DNA from: CAYFWF01 sp964346815
GTDB taxonomy: Bacteria; Acidobacteriota; Aminicenantia; Aminicenantales; Aminicenantaceae
Direction of reading: 5' to 3'
NCBI GenBank assembly: GCA_964346815.1
Contig: CAYFWF010000023.1
Span: 62,001-126,000, forward strand
DNA length: 64,000 bases
Both the position numbers and the translations under genes were made by a program. This document shows, one piece after another, positions 34,059 through 43,536 of the stretch. The first letter of the stretch is position 1, and every line of letters begins with the position of its first letter. The notes beneath the pieces were generated by a model that was not told the origin of the DNA, searched no databases, and saw nothing but the letters and a program-made list of their open reading frames with translations.

Positions 34059-35219
34059 ATGAATACTCATCAAAAATTTCTTTCCCGTGCGGTCAGCAGG
34101 GTTTTTCTTTCTGCGGCAGGAATCATCCTACTGCTTATACCTGTTAGGGCCGGATTCCGGGGGGAAGATCCGGATGTTCCGGAGACCGGACCTGAAATCT
34201 ATCTCTATGCATGCGCCAACTGCCACGGATATGATGGAAAGGGGCAGCCCCAGAGTCGCCTCGGATTCGCCGACCCCCTGCCCGATTTCACAGACTGTGA
34301 CTTCGCAGTCAGAGAGCCCGACAGTGACTGGGTGGGAGTGGCCGCTCAAGGGGGCCCGTCCAGAGGATTCAGCGAAATGATGCCGGCTTTCGCTCATGTG
34401 CTGACGGTGGAGCAAATCGAGAAGGCTGTCGGGCATATTCGGACGTTCTGCACCGATAAAAATTGGCCGTCAGGAGAACTCAACCTGCCCCGGGCTCTGT
34501 TCACAGAGAAAGCTTATCTTGAGGACGAGGCGGTTATAACCGCCTCGGTCAGCGAGGATCTGGATCGGATTTCGGGAGAAATTGTCTATGAGCAGAGATT
34601 CGGACCTCGAAATCAGGTCGAAATCAAGGTCCCTTTCGGATGGTCGGAGATGACCGTCCCGGGCGAGCTGGGCCCTGCGACCGATTGGGCCTCAAGCCTT
34701 GGGGATGTCGCCGTGGGAGTCAAACGGGCCATTTATCACAACATAAAAGGAGGTTCGATTTTCAGCGCAGCGGCCGAGATCATCTTACCCACAGGGGACG
34801 AGGCCAGGGGTTTCGGAAAGGGGACATTTGTGTTCGAACCTTTTGTCTCTTTCGGACAGATCCTGCCCGCCGAGTTTTTTCTCCATTCTCAGGCCGGCTT
34901 GGAGATTCCCACGAAGACCGAAAGTGCAAAAAATGAAGCTTTTCTCCGTCTTGTCCTGGGCCGGACCTTTACGTCCGGACCATGGGGACGGGCCTGGTCT
35001 CCAATGGTCGAGCTGCTCGCATCCCGGGAACTGGTTTCTGGCGAGGAGATCAATTGGGATGTTGTGCCGGAAATACAGGTGACGCTTAATAAGAGGCAGC
35101 ACATCATGTTCAACGTCGGCGTCCGGATCCCAGTGAACAACACTTCGGGGCGGGACGTACGGCTGGTTGCCTACCTGCTCTGGGATTGGTTCGACGGCGG
35201 TTTTTTTGAAGGATGGTAA
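34059..35219 (+). CDS. Monoheme cytochrome c fused to putative outer-membrane beta-barrel
   Basis: 386 residues. A signal peptide (VFLSAAGIILLLIPVRAGF) is followed by a cytochrome c domain (~40-130) with the heme motif CANCHG and, later, an axial-Met candidate in MMPAFAHVL. From ~150 on there are alternating strands ending in an aromatic residue (FDGGFFEGW), resembling outer-membrane channel families such as Phenol_MetA_deg. The fusion is inferred from pattern only. AAGAAGG lies ahead of the ATG. The multiheme gene starts 4 nt after its stop, so both are one operon, suggesting electron transfer across the outer membrane. Confidence 0.75.
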   Translation: MNTHQKFLSRAVSRVFLSAAGIILLLIPVRAGFRGEDPDVPETGPEIYLYACANCHGYDGKGQPQSRLGFADPLPDFTDCDFAVREPDSDWVGVAAQGGPSRGFSEMMPAFAHVLTVEQIEKAVGHIRTFCTDKNWPSGELNLPRALFTEKAYLEDEAVITASVSEDLDRISGEIVYEQRFGPRNQVEIKVPFGWSEMTVPGELGPATDWASSLGDVAVGVKRAIYHNIKGGSIFSAAAEIILPTGDEARGFGKGTFVFEPFVSFGQILPAEFFLHSQAGLEIPTKTESAKNEAFLRLVLGRTFTSGPWGRAWSPMVELLASRELVSGEEINWDVVPEIQVTLNKRQHIMFNVGVRIPVNNTSGRDVRLVAYLLWDWFDGGFFEGW

Positions 35220-35223
35220 AACG

Positions 35224-36828
35224 ATGAATTATAAAAAAATAGTCTTGACAGCACTTTTAACAGCTTTCGCGACAGGACACGCAGCAGCACAGATGTCCCC
35301 GCTTTTTGTCACTGCGGACCGGTGCATAGCTTGTCATAACGGCCTGGTGACACCGCGGGGAGAGGATGTTTCCATAGGTACAGACTGGAGGTCGTCTATG
35401 ATGGCTCATTCCGCTCGCGATCCATACTGGCAGGCCTCCATCCGGCGCGAAACTCTGGTTCATTCCACGGCCAAGGCCGCCATCGAACACGAATGCTCTG
35501 CATGCCATATGCCCATGATGCGATTCATGGCCAAGGCTGTCGGTGAAAAGGGGCAGATTTTCACACACCTTCCTATTAACCGCAGAACCACAGAAGAGGA
35601 CATGCTTGCAGCCGACGGCGTCTCCTGCTCCGTGTGCCATCAGATTAAGAAAGACAGGCTCGGCGAAAAAGAGAGCTTTACCGCCGGATTTGTCGTCGAC
35701 ACCGAAACCCCGTTGGGACAGCGGAAAATCTTCGGGCCTTTTGAGGTGGACGAAGGAAGACAGGCCCTTATGCAGTCCTCATCCCGGTTCCTTCCCAGTC
35801 AGGCCGCCCATATCCAGAGTTCTGAACTCTGCGCATCCTGTCATACCCTGTTCACCCACGCTCTCGATGAAAAGGGAGAAATAGTCGGGGAATTGCCAGA
35901 ACAAGTTCCTTATCTGGAATGGAAACACAGCTCGTATGCAAACTCCGAGAGCTGCCAGTCCTGCCATATGCCTGAGGTCGAAGGTGAGATGGCGGTTTCC
36001 GGAGTAGCGGGGAAAAAGAGGGAGCAGTTTTCGCGTCATGTATTCAGAGGAGGAAACTTTTTTATGCCCAGAATTCTGAACCGTCACCGCGAAGAGTTGG
36101 GTGTGGATGCCCTTACCCAGGAACTGGATACGACGTTTCGACGGACAATCGTGCACCTTCAGTCGTCAGCGGCCAAAATGGAAGTGAAAAGCGTGAAGGT
36201 CACGAAGGGAAAACTGCGGGCAGAAGTGTCGATCCAAAACCTGGCCGGCCACAAACTTCCCTCCGCTTATCCTTCCCGCAGGGTTTGGATTCATTTTACG
36301 GTTCGAGACCGCCATGGCAGTTTGATCTTTGAGTCGGGACGAATGGGTGCGGACGGATCCATAGCGGGCAATGACAACGATGCTGATAGAGATAGGTTCG
36401 AGCCCCACTATACAGAGATAGACAGCTCCGACAAGGTCCAGATCTACGAGCCGATCCTGGCCGGACCCGACAAAAAGGTAACCACTGTGCTGCTGACAGC
36501 GACTCATTACGCCAAGGATAACCGGCTTCTTCCCGAAGGATTCGATAAGGCCACTGCGGAGGAGGACATAGCCGTGCATGGTGCTGCGGAGGCGGACAAA
36601 GACTTCCAGGGGGGAGGAGATAGAGTGACCTACATAGTGCCGTTAGAAGGTTCGGAGGGTCCCTTCAAGGTTAGGGCCGAGCTCTGGTATCAGCCCATCT
36701 CCTACCGTTGGGCCCATAATCTCGAACAGGAGGAAGCGGTGGAAATCGACCGGTTCGTTTCTTATTACAACGTCTTTTCTTCTTCTTCCGGTTTGATACT
36801 GACCGAAACCGAAGCGATAACGAAATAG
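35224..36828 (+). CDS. Exported pentaheme cytochrome c
   Basis: 534 residues from ATG 35224; the frame upstream to 35167 overlaps the previous gene and lacks a ribosome site. Signal peptide KIVLTALLTAFATGHAAA. Five CXXCH heme motifs: CIACH, CSACH, CSVCH, CASCH and CQSCH, spread over the first ~270 residues, in the manner of cytochrome c554-like proteins. The C-terminal half is soluble and beta-rich, with no further heme. The operon with the preceding cytochrome/barrel fusion implies a periplasmic or surface electron-transfer chain. Confidence 0.88.
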   Translation: MNYKKIVLTALLTAFATGHAAAQMSPLFVTADRCIACHNGLVTPRGEDVSIGTDWRSSMMAHSARDPYWQASIRRETLVHSTAKAAIEHECSACHMPMMRFMAKAVGEKGQIFTHLPINRRTTEEDMLAADGVSCSVCHQIKKDRLGEKESFTAGFVVDTETPLGQRKIFGPFEVDEGRQALMQSSSRFLPSQAAHIQSSELCASCHTLFTHALDEKGEIVGELPEQVPYLEWKHSSYANSESCQSCHMPEVEGEMAVSGVAGKKREQFSRHVFRGGNFFMPRILNRHREELGVDALTQELDTTFRRTIVHLQSSAAKMEVKSVKVTKGKLRAEVSIQNLAGHKLPSAYPSRRVWIHFTVRDRHGSLIFESGRMGADGSIAGNDNDADRDRFEPHYTEIDSSDKVQIYEPILAGPDKKVTTVLLTATHYAKDNRLLPEGFDKATAEEDIAVHGAAEADKDFQGGGDRVTYIVPLEGSEGPFKVRAELWYQPISYRWAHNLEQEEAVEIDRFVSYYNVFSSSSGLILTETEAITK

Positions 36829-36861
36829 CCGCGCTCATAACTCAATAATTAAAATTAGAGG

Positions 36862-36946
36862 TTGTCCCAAAGTGACGGGGAAATAAAATCGGGATAAATT
36901 TCCCCGCAACCTAGATGGATACTTCATCCCCGTCACTTTGGGACAA
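36862..36946. repeat. 20-bp perfect inverted repeat element (MITE-like or bidirectional terminator)
   Basis: TTGTCCCAAAGTGACGGGGA at 36862-36881 and its exact reverse complement at 36927-36946, separated by 45 bp of A/T-rich sequence. The flanks AATTAGAGG and AGCCTAAAATT add partial pairing. Sits between convergent genes, so it could terminate both, but its length and perfection suggest a small mobile element. Confidence 0.65.
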
Positions 36947-36987
36947 AGCCTAAAATTAAGATATGTGAGAGACGACTGCGGGTCACA

Positions 36988-38592
36988 TCAAAATTTCCAG
37001 CCTTCTTTATCTTTTTTATAATCCCCTGAATGCAGGACTTTGCGTTCTTGAGCGATGACGTAATCCGTCGGGCCGTGGAAGACGCTGTTTATCCCGGGAA
37101 TATCCATGGCCTGCTGAGCGGAATAGATGAGTAATCCTCTGTCTGGGTTATAGGGGTTGGGCCATGCTGTGATGAACCTCAAATTTTCCCCCTCGTATGC
37201 TCTATCCGCCAAAATCTTATCTCGTTCTATACTTACGGGCATTTCTTTTATAAATTCTGCTAGAAGTAAATTTCCCTCTTTCGTCCCATACATCACGACA
37301 GCATGTTTTGAAAGGTCCCGGTGCAAGGCTTCTTTGTCGGTTATCAACGGATTGTTTCTGTAAAACCTGTCTTTTATCATCGCAACGTATTCCTGAATTT
37401 TTTTCTGTGCCGCTTTATCCTTTTCGTTGGTGGGGAGGACAAGGATGACATCATCTTTGTTGCCGGATACTGCATTGATCGTTCCTGTGAATGGGATATG
37501 GTAAAATTCCGATCCCAAATTGTTTTCCGAAAGTCTCTTGAACGTCTCCACAAGCTGGGGATAAAAGGAGGTGAAGGTGGGGAATTCGTCTCTCCTTTTC
37601 TCGTAATTTTCCAGTGCTTTGCAGAGAGCTTCAATGTAGGCGAATCCGTATGTTTTTTCTGCTTGCAAGGAGCGGTCGCCCTCCTCTTTCCCTTTGTGGA
37701 TGTAGTTGAAGCGGGTGGTAACCGCTCTGACCACATGTTCGTTCACCACTGTCAGCCAATTTCCGTATGCGCTCGCCGTCATCTTGCTTCGAATGGGCTC
37801 GAACAAAGACGCGTATTCAGTCAAATCTTTTTTGTGTTGCTCTCCGAGAGGATTGACGAAAGAATGGCTGAACTCATGCCAGGCCAGATGTTCGAAATCG
37901 TCTTTGCTACCGAAGTACAAAATTCCGTCTTTGATTTGGCTCGGGCTTACGATGTTGAACATATCTAGGGTTCCATCTTTTCGGTCGAGCCGAGGTCCGT
38001 AGTTCCCTTTGAATGTCGGGGCAAGGATAATGTTATAACTGTGCTGCTTCTGACCATAATAATCTTCCAATATTCCGACGAAATCAATATCCTCGAAATT
38101 GCTTTTAACGCTTTCAATCGTTTCTTTGAAAAACTCTCGATGCGATTGAAAAAAAGACATAAAATTGGTTATTTCGGCAAAATCTCTAAGCTGTTCGATA
38201 AACAGCAGCAGTTTTTCCCTTCCTCCAGCCCGGCTGATTAAATACTCCGTAAGAGGATGATCGACGGCTAATTCAGGAGGAGGACTGAGATGGAGCATCA
38301 CTGTGGGGGGAGCATCAAAAGTGAATCCTTCATGACTCATTTCCTGGAATAATTTGACCGCATCATGCTCTGCATAAGGCTCGAAGGTTTGGAGCATCTC
38401 TTTTTTGTAATCGAAATCCAATGAGGTGAGAAGAGAATATGTTTCTTTATAGTCTGAAAGCCACTGCACCGCAGCCAAAAGTTCCATCCTGGGATCGATA
38501 GAGATATTCAGTTTTGAAGATGATGAATGGCTCGAACAAGAGGCCAATAGCGCCAGTAAAAAGACCAGGAAATGGATCGACGTTTTTCTCAT
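36988..38592 (-). CDS. DUF4932-like metallopeptidase lipoprotein
   Basis: 534 residues. Lipoprotein signal ends LLALLASCSS. A central zinc-binding helix LAWHEFSHSFVNP (HExxH) with a downstream Glu and the following NEHVVRAVTTRFNYI suggests a gluzincin-type peptidase; the N-terminal ISIDPRMELLAAVQWLSDYK fits DUF4932. The C-terminal region carries LVLPTNEKDKAAQKKIQEYV and AVVMYGTKEGNLLLAEF, unassigned. It is a single gene. Confidence 0.8.
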   Translation of the reverse strand: MRKTSIHFLVFLLALLASCSSHSSSSKLNISIDPRMELLAAVQWLSDYKETYSLLTSLDFDYKKEMLQTFEPYAEHDAVKLFQEMSHEGFTFDAPPTVMLHLSPPPELAVDHPLTEYLISRAGGREKLLLFIEQLRDFAEITNFMSFFQSHREFFKETIESVKSNFEDIDFVGILEDYYGQKQHSYNIILAPTFKGNYGPRLDRKDGTLDMFNIVSPSQIKDGILYFGSKDDFEHLAWHEFSHSFVNPLGEQHKKDLTEYASLFEPIRSKMTASAYGNWLTVVNEHVVRAVTTRFNYIHKGKEEGDRSLQAEKTYGFAYIEALCKALENYEKRRDEFPTFTSFYPQLVETFKRLSENNLGSEFYHIPFTGTINAVSGNKDDVILVLPTNEKDKAAQKKIQEYVAMIKDRFYRNNPLITDKEALHRDLSKHAVVMYGTKEGNLLLAEFIKEMPVSIERDKILADRAYEGENLRFITAWPNPYNPDRGLLIYSAQQAMDIPGINSVFHGPTDYVIAQERKVLHSGDYKKDKEGWKF

Positions 38593-38722
38593 TATTCCTC
38601 CTCGTAAAGTATCTGTTACCTTTTTTCGTCCTTTATTCGTAGGTAAGAATAACTGATGCGAGATCTTTCAATATATATATAACTGAGAGAATTGCAAATT
38701 CGTTGGCAAAACTCACAGAAGT

Positions 38723-38945
38723 AATATTTGTGGAACGCGGCACGGCCAGTATGGGTTGAAATATTCGCTGAATCCTTATGCACGAGAACGTATGCGAGAA
38801 CCCTTTGAGCGTATCGCCAACCGCGATCCGGACTGATACAAAAGGCTAATACAGGAAAAAGACATCAGGCATGTCCGTAGCGCCAATGAGGATCTAGCTG
38901 ATGGCAGAGATAACCTGGGAAGGCATATTCATACAAAATGGAAGA
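38723..38945 (+). pseudogene. Unidentified coding-like relic with in-frame TGA
   Basis: A coding-like frame reads YGLKYSLNPYARERMREPF then ERIANRDPD, meets TGA at 38834, and continues in the same frame as YKRLIQEKDIRHVRSANEDL up to the end of the sulfatase relic. No start codon or ribosome site. Not recognised; TGG to TGA mutation is the simplest explanation for the stop. Confidence 0.3.
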
Positions 38946-38949
38946 GAGC

Positions 38950-39590
38950 CTATTTTTTCTTCCTGAAAATATCGTATTCCGGGTTCACGCATTTCTCGCC
39001 CCACCGATCGAACATAAACTTCAGATTTGGCTTATCCTCAGGGTACTGCCTCCTATCATCGGTTTCTTTAATCCATCTTTCCAAAATAGCCGGGTGGTGC
39101 TGGAGCTCGGCAGAAGAGGCCGGATCGTCGGCTAAATTGTCAATTTCGTGGGGATCATTCTTCAGGTCACAGAGTTCTTCGGATGGATGTTCCTCGGCCC
39201 AAAATCGATCTTGAACCGTGTTCAACTTCCCTTCTTCGTGAAGTTTTCTCATCACCTGGGTGATTTCCCATGCATCGCGAGAGTTCGGCTGCATGTAAGG
39301 ACGATGGGGAAAAAATTGCGGATATACCGAATTGTTTTGGTGCGAACCGTCCGAATCCGGCCGATGGTGTAATCACATCGATCCCGCGCCGAAATGACAT
39401 ATTCCCTGGGTTTGAATCGATCCGCAAAAAGGTCACGGCTTTCCATGTATTCCGGAATCGGAATACCGGCCAAAGCAAGGGAATTGACAGCAATATCGAC
39501 GCCGCTCACTAAATCTTCCCGAACAATGTCTGCACCTCCGAGCCTTTGTGGATTTCCCAGCCAGCTCATGATGTAAGAGTGTAGCTTCAC
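38950..39590 (-). pseudogene. Sulfatase C-terminal fragment, frameshifted
   Basis: Carries only the C-terminal third of an arylsulfatase: VSGVDIAVNSLALAGIPIPE, EYVISARDRCDYTIGRIRTV, RYIRNFFP, then in another frame PYMQPNSRDAWEITQVMRKL and CDLKNDPHEIDNLADDP. The shift lies near 39310, where a T6 run followed by C4 is one base short. The catalytic N-terminus (CxPSR) is missing, so this is a relic of a second sulfatase beside the intact one at 39812. Confidence 0.8.
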
Positions 39591-39673
39591 ACACGAAAAG
39601 ATGTCAAATACTCCCCCAGGTCTTTTTTTTTATATTCTATTTCGATATATAATTAACCTGCATAGACGAGCTC

Positions 39674-39770
39674 AAAATCAAGGGATACGTCACCCGAAAT
39701 CCGGGGCATGTGCCGATTTTCTGAAATCGGCAACGTGTCCCATGGATTTCTGATAAGTATCCCTGATTTC
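39674..39770. repeat. Long nested palindrome upstream of the sulfatase gene
   Basis: Outer arms AAATCAAGGGATAC (39675-39688) and GTATCCCTGATTTC (39757-39770); middle arms GAAATCC (39696-39702) and GGATTTC (39744-39750); inner stem GCCGATTT/AAATCGGC with loop TCTG. The whole can fold into a ~95-nt hairpin. Confidence 0.6.
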
Positions 39771-39811
39771 ACTGCATTTAGAAATGAATTCCGTAAAAGA
39801 AAGGTGTCGAT

Positions 39812-41275
39812 ATGAAGCGACGGGTATTTATCAAGACATTTTGCCTAAGCACAGCCGGTCTCGCTCTGTCACAGGTCCAATTTTGCCGGAGAACGATTCG
39901 CCAGAAACCCAACATCATTTTTATCCTTGCTGACGACTTGGGTTACGGGGAATTGGGTTGTTACGGTCAGAGCATTATTCAGACTCCGCATATCGATAGA
40001 CTGGCTGCAGAGGGCATGCGATTCACTCAGTTTTATTCTGGAAGTCCGGTTTGCGCGCCCTCAAGGTGTGTGCTGCTCACCGGCAAACACACTGGCCGTG
40101 CTTATATCCGCGACAATGGAAATCCCGAGGGGCGTAAACTCGATCCAGAAGAGGGCAAATTCCCGGGACAGCACCCGATTCCTGATTCGGAGGTGACCCT
40201 TGCGGAATTGCTGCACAAACAGGGATATGCAACAGGGGCTATGGGAAAATGGGGATTGGGACAGATCGATACTTCAGGAGATCCTAACCGCCAAGGTTTT
40301 GATCTGTTTTACGGATACAACTGCCAGGTTCATGCCCATAATCATTATCCCCGATTCTTACTGAGGAATCACCACAAAGAGATGCTTCCTGGAAATGACC
40401 GCACTTTGACCGGCAGCCACTACTCCCAGGACCTGTTCATAAAAGAGGCAAAAAGGTTCATTCAGGAAAATAAAGAGCGGCCGTTCTTCCTTTACCTCCC
40501 CTTTATCATTCCCCACTTGTCCATTCAGGTTCCAGAGGAAACATTAGCGGAATATAAAGGAAAAATTCCTGAGTCCGATTATGTCCATCGCGGATATCTG
40601 AAGCATCCATATCCTCGGGCAGGATATGCAGCGATGATCACCCATATGGATAAAGGAATCGGCCAGATTATGGAATTGTTGCAGGAACTTGGCTTGGACC
40701 AGAACACCATCATATTTTTCTCCAGTGACAACGGCCCCACCTACGACCGTCTGGGAGGATCGGATTCGGAGTTTTTCCAGAGCGCAGGACCTTTCCGTGG
40801 GTTGAAGGGCAGTCTGTACGAGGGTGGGATTCGAGTCCCATTGATGGTGCGCTGGCCGGGACATATCCAAGCGGACTCGGTGAGCGACCATATTTCCGCT
40901 TTTTGGGATATTTTGCCCACCATCTGCGACCTGAGTCACATCCACCCTTCTAGCGGAATCGATGGAATCAGCCTGGCACCGACCCTGCTTGGACAACCTC
41001 AGAAGCAGCACGAGTTTCTTTACTGGGAATTTCCGGATTACGGTGGTCAACAGGCCATGCGGTTCGAGGATTGGAAGGCGATCCGCACCGGATTGAAGGA
41101 GAAAGATGCCGATACCCGCATTCAGCTCTACAATCTCGAGACAGATCCGGGCGAAGCCAATAATGTGGCGGATCAATATCCTGAGATTGTCTCTCGATTT
41201 CGAAAGATCATGAAAAGGGCTCGAGTCGAATCCCGGTTGTTCCCTTTTCCGGAAATCCTTGCAAAGGAAATGTAA
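39812..41275 (+). CDS. Exported sulfatase (arylsulfatase family)
   Basis: 487 residues. The N-terminus has a twin-arginine motif (MKRRVFIKTF) then a hydrophobic core, implying Tat export. The alkaline-phosphatase-superfamily sulfatase core has metal-site NIIFILADDLGYGELGCYG and the formylglycine motif C81-A-P-S-R85 (SPVCAPSRCVLLTGKH). Other landmarks are GYATGAMGKWGLG, FLYLPFIIPHLS and FFSSDNGPTYDRLG. Activity requires Cys-to-formylglycine conversion; no recognisable FGE or anSME gene is in the window. Sulfate ester removal from polysaccharides is likely. Confidence 0.92.
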   Translation: MKRRVFIKTFCLSTAGLALSQVQFCRRTIRQKPNIIFILADDLGYGELGCYGQSIIQTPHIDRLAAEGMRFTQFYSGSPVCAPSRCVLLTGKHTGRAYIRDNGNPEGRKLDPEEGKFPGQHPIPDSEVTLAELLHKQGYATGAMGKWGLGQIDTSGDPNRQGFDLFYGYNCQVHAHNHYPRFLLRNHHKEMLPGNDRTLTGSHYSQDLFIKEAKRFIQENKERPFFLYLPFIIPHLSIQVPEETLAEYKGKIPESDYVHRGYLKHPYPRAGYAAMITHMDKGIGQIMELLQELGLDQNTIIFFSSDNGPTYDRLGGSDSEFFQSAGPFRGLKGSLYEGGIRVPLMVRWPGHIQADSVSDHISAFWDILPTICDLSHIHPSSGIDGISLAPTLLGQPQKQHEFLYWEFPDYGGQQAMRFEDWKAIRTGLKEKDADTRIQLYNLETDPGEANNVADQYPEIVSRFRKIMKRARVESRLFPFPEILAKEM

Positions 41276-41340
41276 CGGATCAGGACCGAGATTCTAAAAA
41301 TCGGAAATAAGGTGAGTCCGATCTAAAAGAGGAGATCGAT

Positions 41341-43020
41341 ATGGAGAACCATAACCTTGATTATGTCCGCAGCCAGATCATCGGTAATGACCTTATGTTT
41401 GAGACGCCCTTTGGCCAAAGGAACATTCTGTATGCAGATTATACCGCTTCAGGAAGAGGAGTCCGATTCATCGAAGAAAAGATACAAAACATCCTGTGTT
41501 CTTATGCCAACACCCATACAGAAGACGACTATTCCGGGAAATATTTGACTCAGCTTTTCCACCAGGCCCAGGAAAAGATCAAGGATCATGTCAATGCTGG
41601 ACCCGGGGGAAAGGTTATCTGTGTTGGATCGGGTTCGACCGGAGCGTTGAAAAAGCTTCAGGAAATCATCGGAGTGACTCTCCCCCCTGTTACCAGGGAG
41701 AGGATTTTTCAATCCATCCAGAAACTTGGAGCAGACTGTAGTGAAGTTTGGGAAAGGGCCAAGAAGGAGAGGCCGGTGGTGTTTATCGGCCCTTATGAGC
41801 ACCACACAAACGAGCTGATGTGGCGTGAGGCTTTTGTAGATGTGGTGGTGGTCGGGTTGGACTTCCAGGGGAGGATCGATCTTCAAGATCTAGGCAGTAA
41901 GATCTCGGATAGAAAATATAAAGATCGACTGAAAATCACTTCGTTCTCCGCCGGGTCCAACATTACAGGAATACGGACCGCTGTTTATGAGATCGCGAAG
42001 ATCTGTCACCATAACGAAAGCTTGATTTTCTTCGATTTCGCTGCTGTGGCCCCTTATGTGGAAATAGATATGAACAAAGATGAACACTCTTACTTCGATG
42101 CTGTCTTTTTTTCTCCCCATAAATTTTTGGGAGGGCCTGGATCGAGCGGAGTCCTGGTTTTCCGCGAAGACCTTTACCGGAGTGATTTGCCCCCCACAAC
42201 TGCAGGAGGAGGGACGGTGGATTTTGTGGGATTCCATTCTCATGATTATTCCAAAGACATCGAAACTCGAGAGACAGCCGGCACACCACCCATTCTTCAA
42301 ACCATTAGAGCCGCTTTGGCGTTGGACTTGAAGGACAGGATTGGCGTGGACAGGATTGAGCGGATCGAGGCAGAGTATACCAGAGATTTCCTTGCCAGAC
42401 TAAGAACGATGCCCAACATCGAAATGGTCGGACGTGTGGATCCAGAAGAAAAGATTCCGATTATCTCCTTTAACATAAAGCACAAAGACCGCATTCTTCA
42501 TCCAAAGTTTGTGACAAAGCTCTTGAACGACCTTTTCGGGATCCAATCCAGGGCAGGCTGCAGCTGTGCTGGACCATACGGTCACATCCTGCTCGGCATC
42601 ACCGACGAGTTGTCCGCAAAATACCGGGATGCCATCCAGAATGGGCTTTTCGGATTGAAACCGGGGTGGGTGAGAATCAACATCCATTACACATTTATGC
42701 AAAAGGACGTCGATTTTTTGGCGAGAGCCATCGAATTCACGGCTCTTTACGGCCATGTGTTTCTTCCCAAATACAGGTTCAATATCCAGACGGGGGAATG
42801 GTCTTATGAAGGATTTCAAGATAAAGAGGTCGAGTTTGGGGTGGAAAGTGACTTCCAGACGGAGAGAATCGATCTTACTAATATAGATGAAATCCGCGAG
42901 TCCTACTTCTCCGAGGCTGAGAAGTTAGTGGAAGACTTAAGGGGAGTGACACTCATTCCATTTGTCCAAGATCATCCAGAAATCGAAGACCTCAAGTCTT
43001 TTTATTATTGTACCCCCTAG
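41341..43020 (+). CDS. Cysteine-desulfurase-like class V aminotransferase
   Basis: 559 residues, longer than the ~400 typical of SufS/NifS. PLP-site features: ICVGSGSTGALKK, PYEHHTNELMWREA, ITSFSAGSNITG, IFFDFAAVAPYVEID and the Schiff-base Lys in FFSPHKFLGG. RAGCSCAGPYGH may supply the catalytic Cys of desulfurases. An additional ~110-residue C-terminal region follows. GAGGAGATCGAT precedes the ATG. It follows the sulfatase by 65 bp; the neighbourhood does not reveal the sulfur acceptor. Confidence 0.85.
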   Translation: MENHNLDYVRSQIIGNDLMFETPFGQRNILYADYTASGRGVRFIEEKIQNILCSYANTHTEDDYSGKYLTQLFHQAQEKIKDHVNAGPGGKVICVGSGSTGALKKLQEIIGVTLPPVTRERIFQSIQKLGADCSEVWERAKKERPVVFIGPYEHHTNELMWREAFVDVVVVGLDFQGRIDLQDLGSKISDRKYKDRLKITSFSAGSNITGIRTAVYEIAKICHHNESLIFFDFAAVAPYVEIDMNKDEHSYFDAVFFSPHKFLGGPGSSGVLVFREDLYRSDLPPTTAGGGTVDFVGFHSHDYSKDIETRETAGTPPILQTIRAALALDLKDRIGVDRIERIEAEYTRDFLARLRTMPNIEMVGRVDPEEKIPIISFNIKHKDRILHPKFVTKLLNDLFGIQSRAGCSCAGPYGHILLGITDELSAKYRDAIQNGLFGLKPGWVRINIHYTFMQKDVDFLARAIEFTALYGHVFLPKYRFNIQTGEWSYEGFQDKEVEFGVESDFQTERIDLTNIDEIRESYFSEAEKLVEDLRGVTLIPFVQDHPEIEDLKSFYYCTP

Positions 43021-43233
43021 TCTGTGCCCACATATCAGCGAGGAATCCTGGAGTGATGGCCCCCTGAATTCCGAAGCGATCGTCTTGGAATTGATGATTC
43101 ATATCCCAGCATGTTCCTGTAGGATAGGATTGTCTTTTTGGGCAAGCCTCCCGCAATATGTAAAAGAATTTGACGGTTTCGGGTTTGAGAAGAATTGTCT
43201 GGAAGAAAATGACTTTTAAAGAACGTTTTTGTG

Positions 43234-43413
43234 CTAAAGCCGTTCCATGAAGTGCCTGTAAGTTTGGACCTCAGGCAAATCATATTTCTGGGCTAAGCTG
43301 TAAGCCTGTTCATATTCCTCCATGGCTTCTTCACGGGACCACGGATGGTGAAGAGAGGCCGCAAAAGCGCACAGGTCCAGCAGCAACAAGCTTTGTAATT
43401 TTTTTCTGTCCAT
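43234..43413 (-). CDS. Small conserved-looking helical protein
   Basis: 59 residues from ATG 43413 (GGAG 6 nt upstream): MDRKKLQSLLLLDLCAFAAS then LHHPWSREEAMEEYEQAYSL and a TPR-like tail ending MERL. Predicted all helical and cytoplasmic. Not recognised. The flanking 210 bp to the desulfurase-like gene show no further gene. Confidence 0.5.
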   Translation of the reverse strand: MDRKKLQSLLLLDLCAFAASLHHPWSREEAMEEYEQAYSLAQKYDLPEVQTYRHFMERL

Positions 43414-43536
43414 CTTTGACTCCGTAATTATTGGTGCAATATTCATGCCATCATTATGGCTTGATAGAACTCAGAGCAATATAATTTCGTAAAAATATGG
43501 TTTTTATTGCTGGCAGTTAGAAAAGATTCAGGGATT

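Noticed and set aside
38834..38836. In-frame TGA considered as selenocysteine codon
   Set aside because: No SECIS-like hairpin next to it, no start codon upstream, and the region is a relic.
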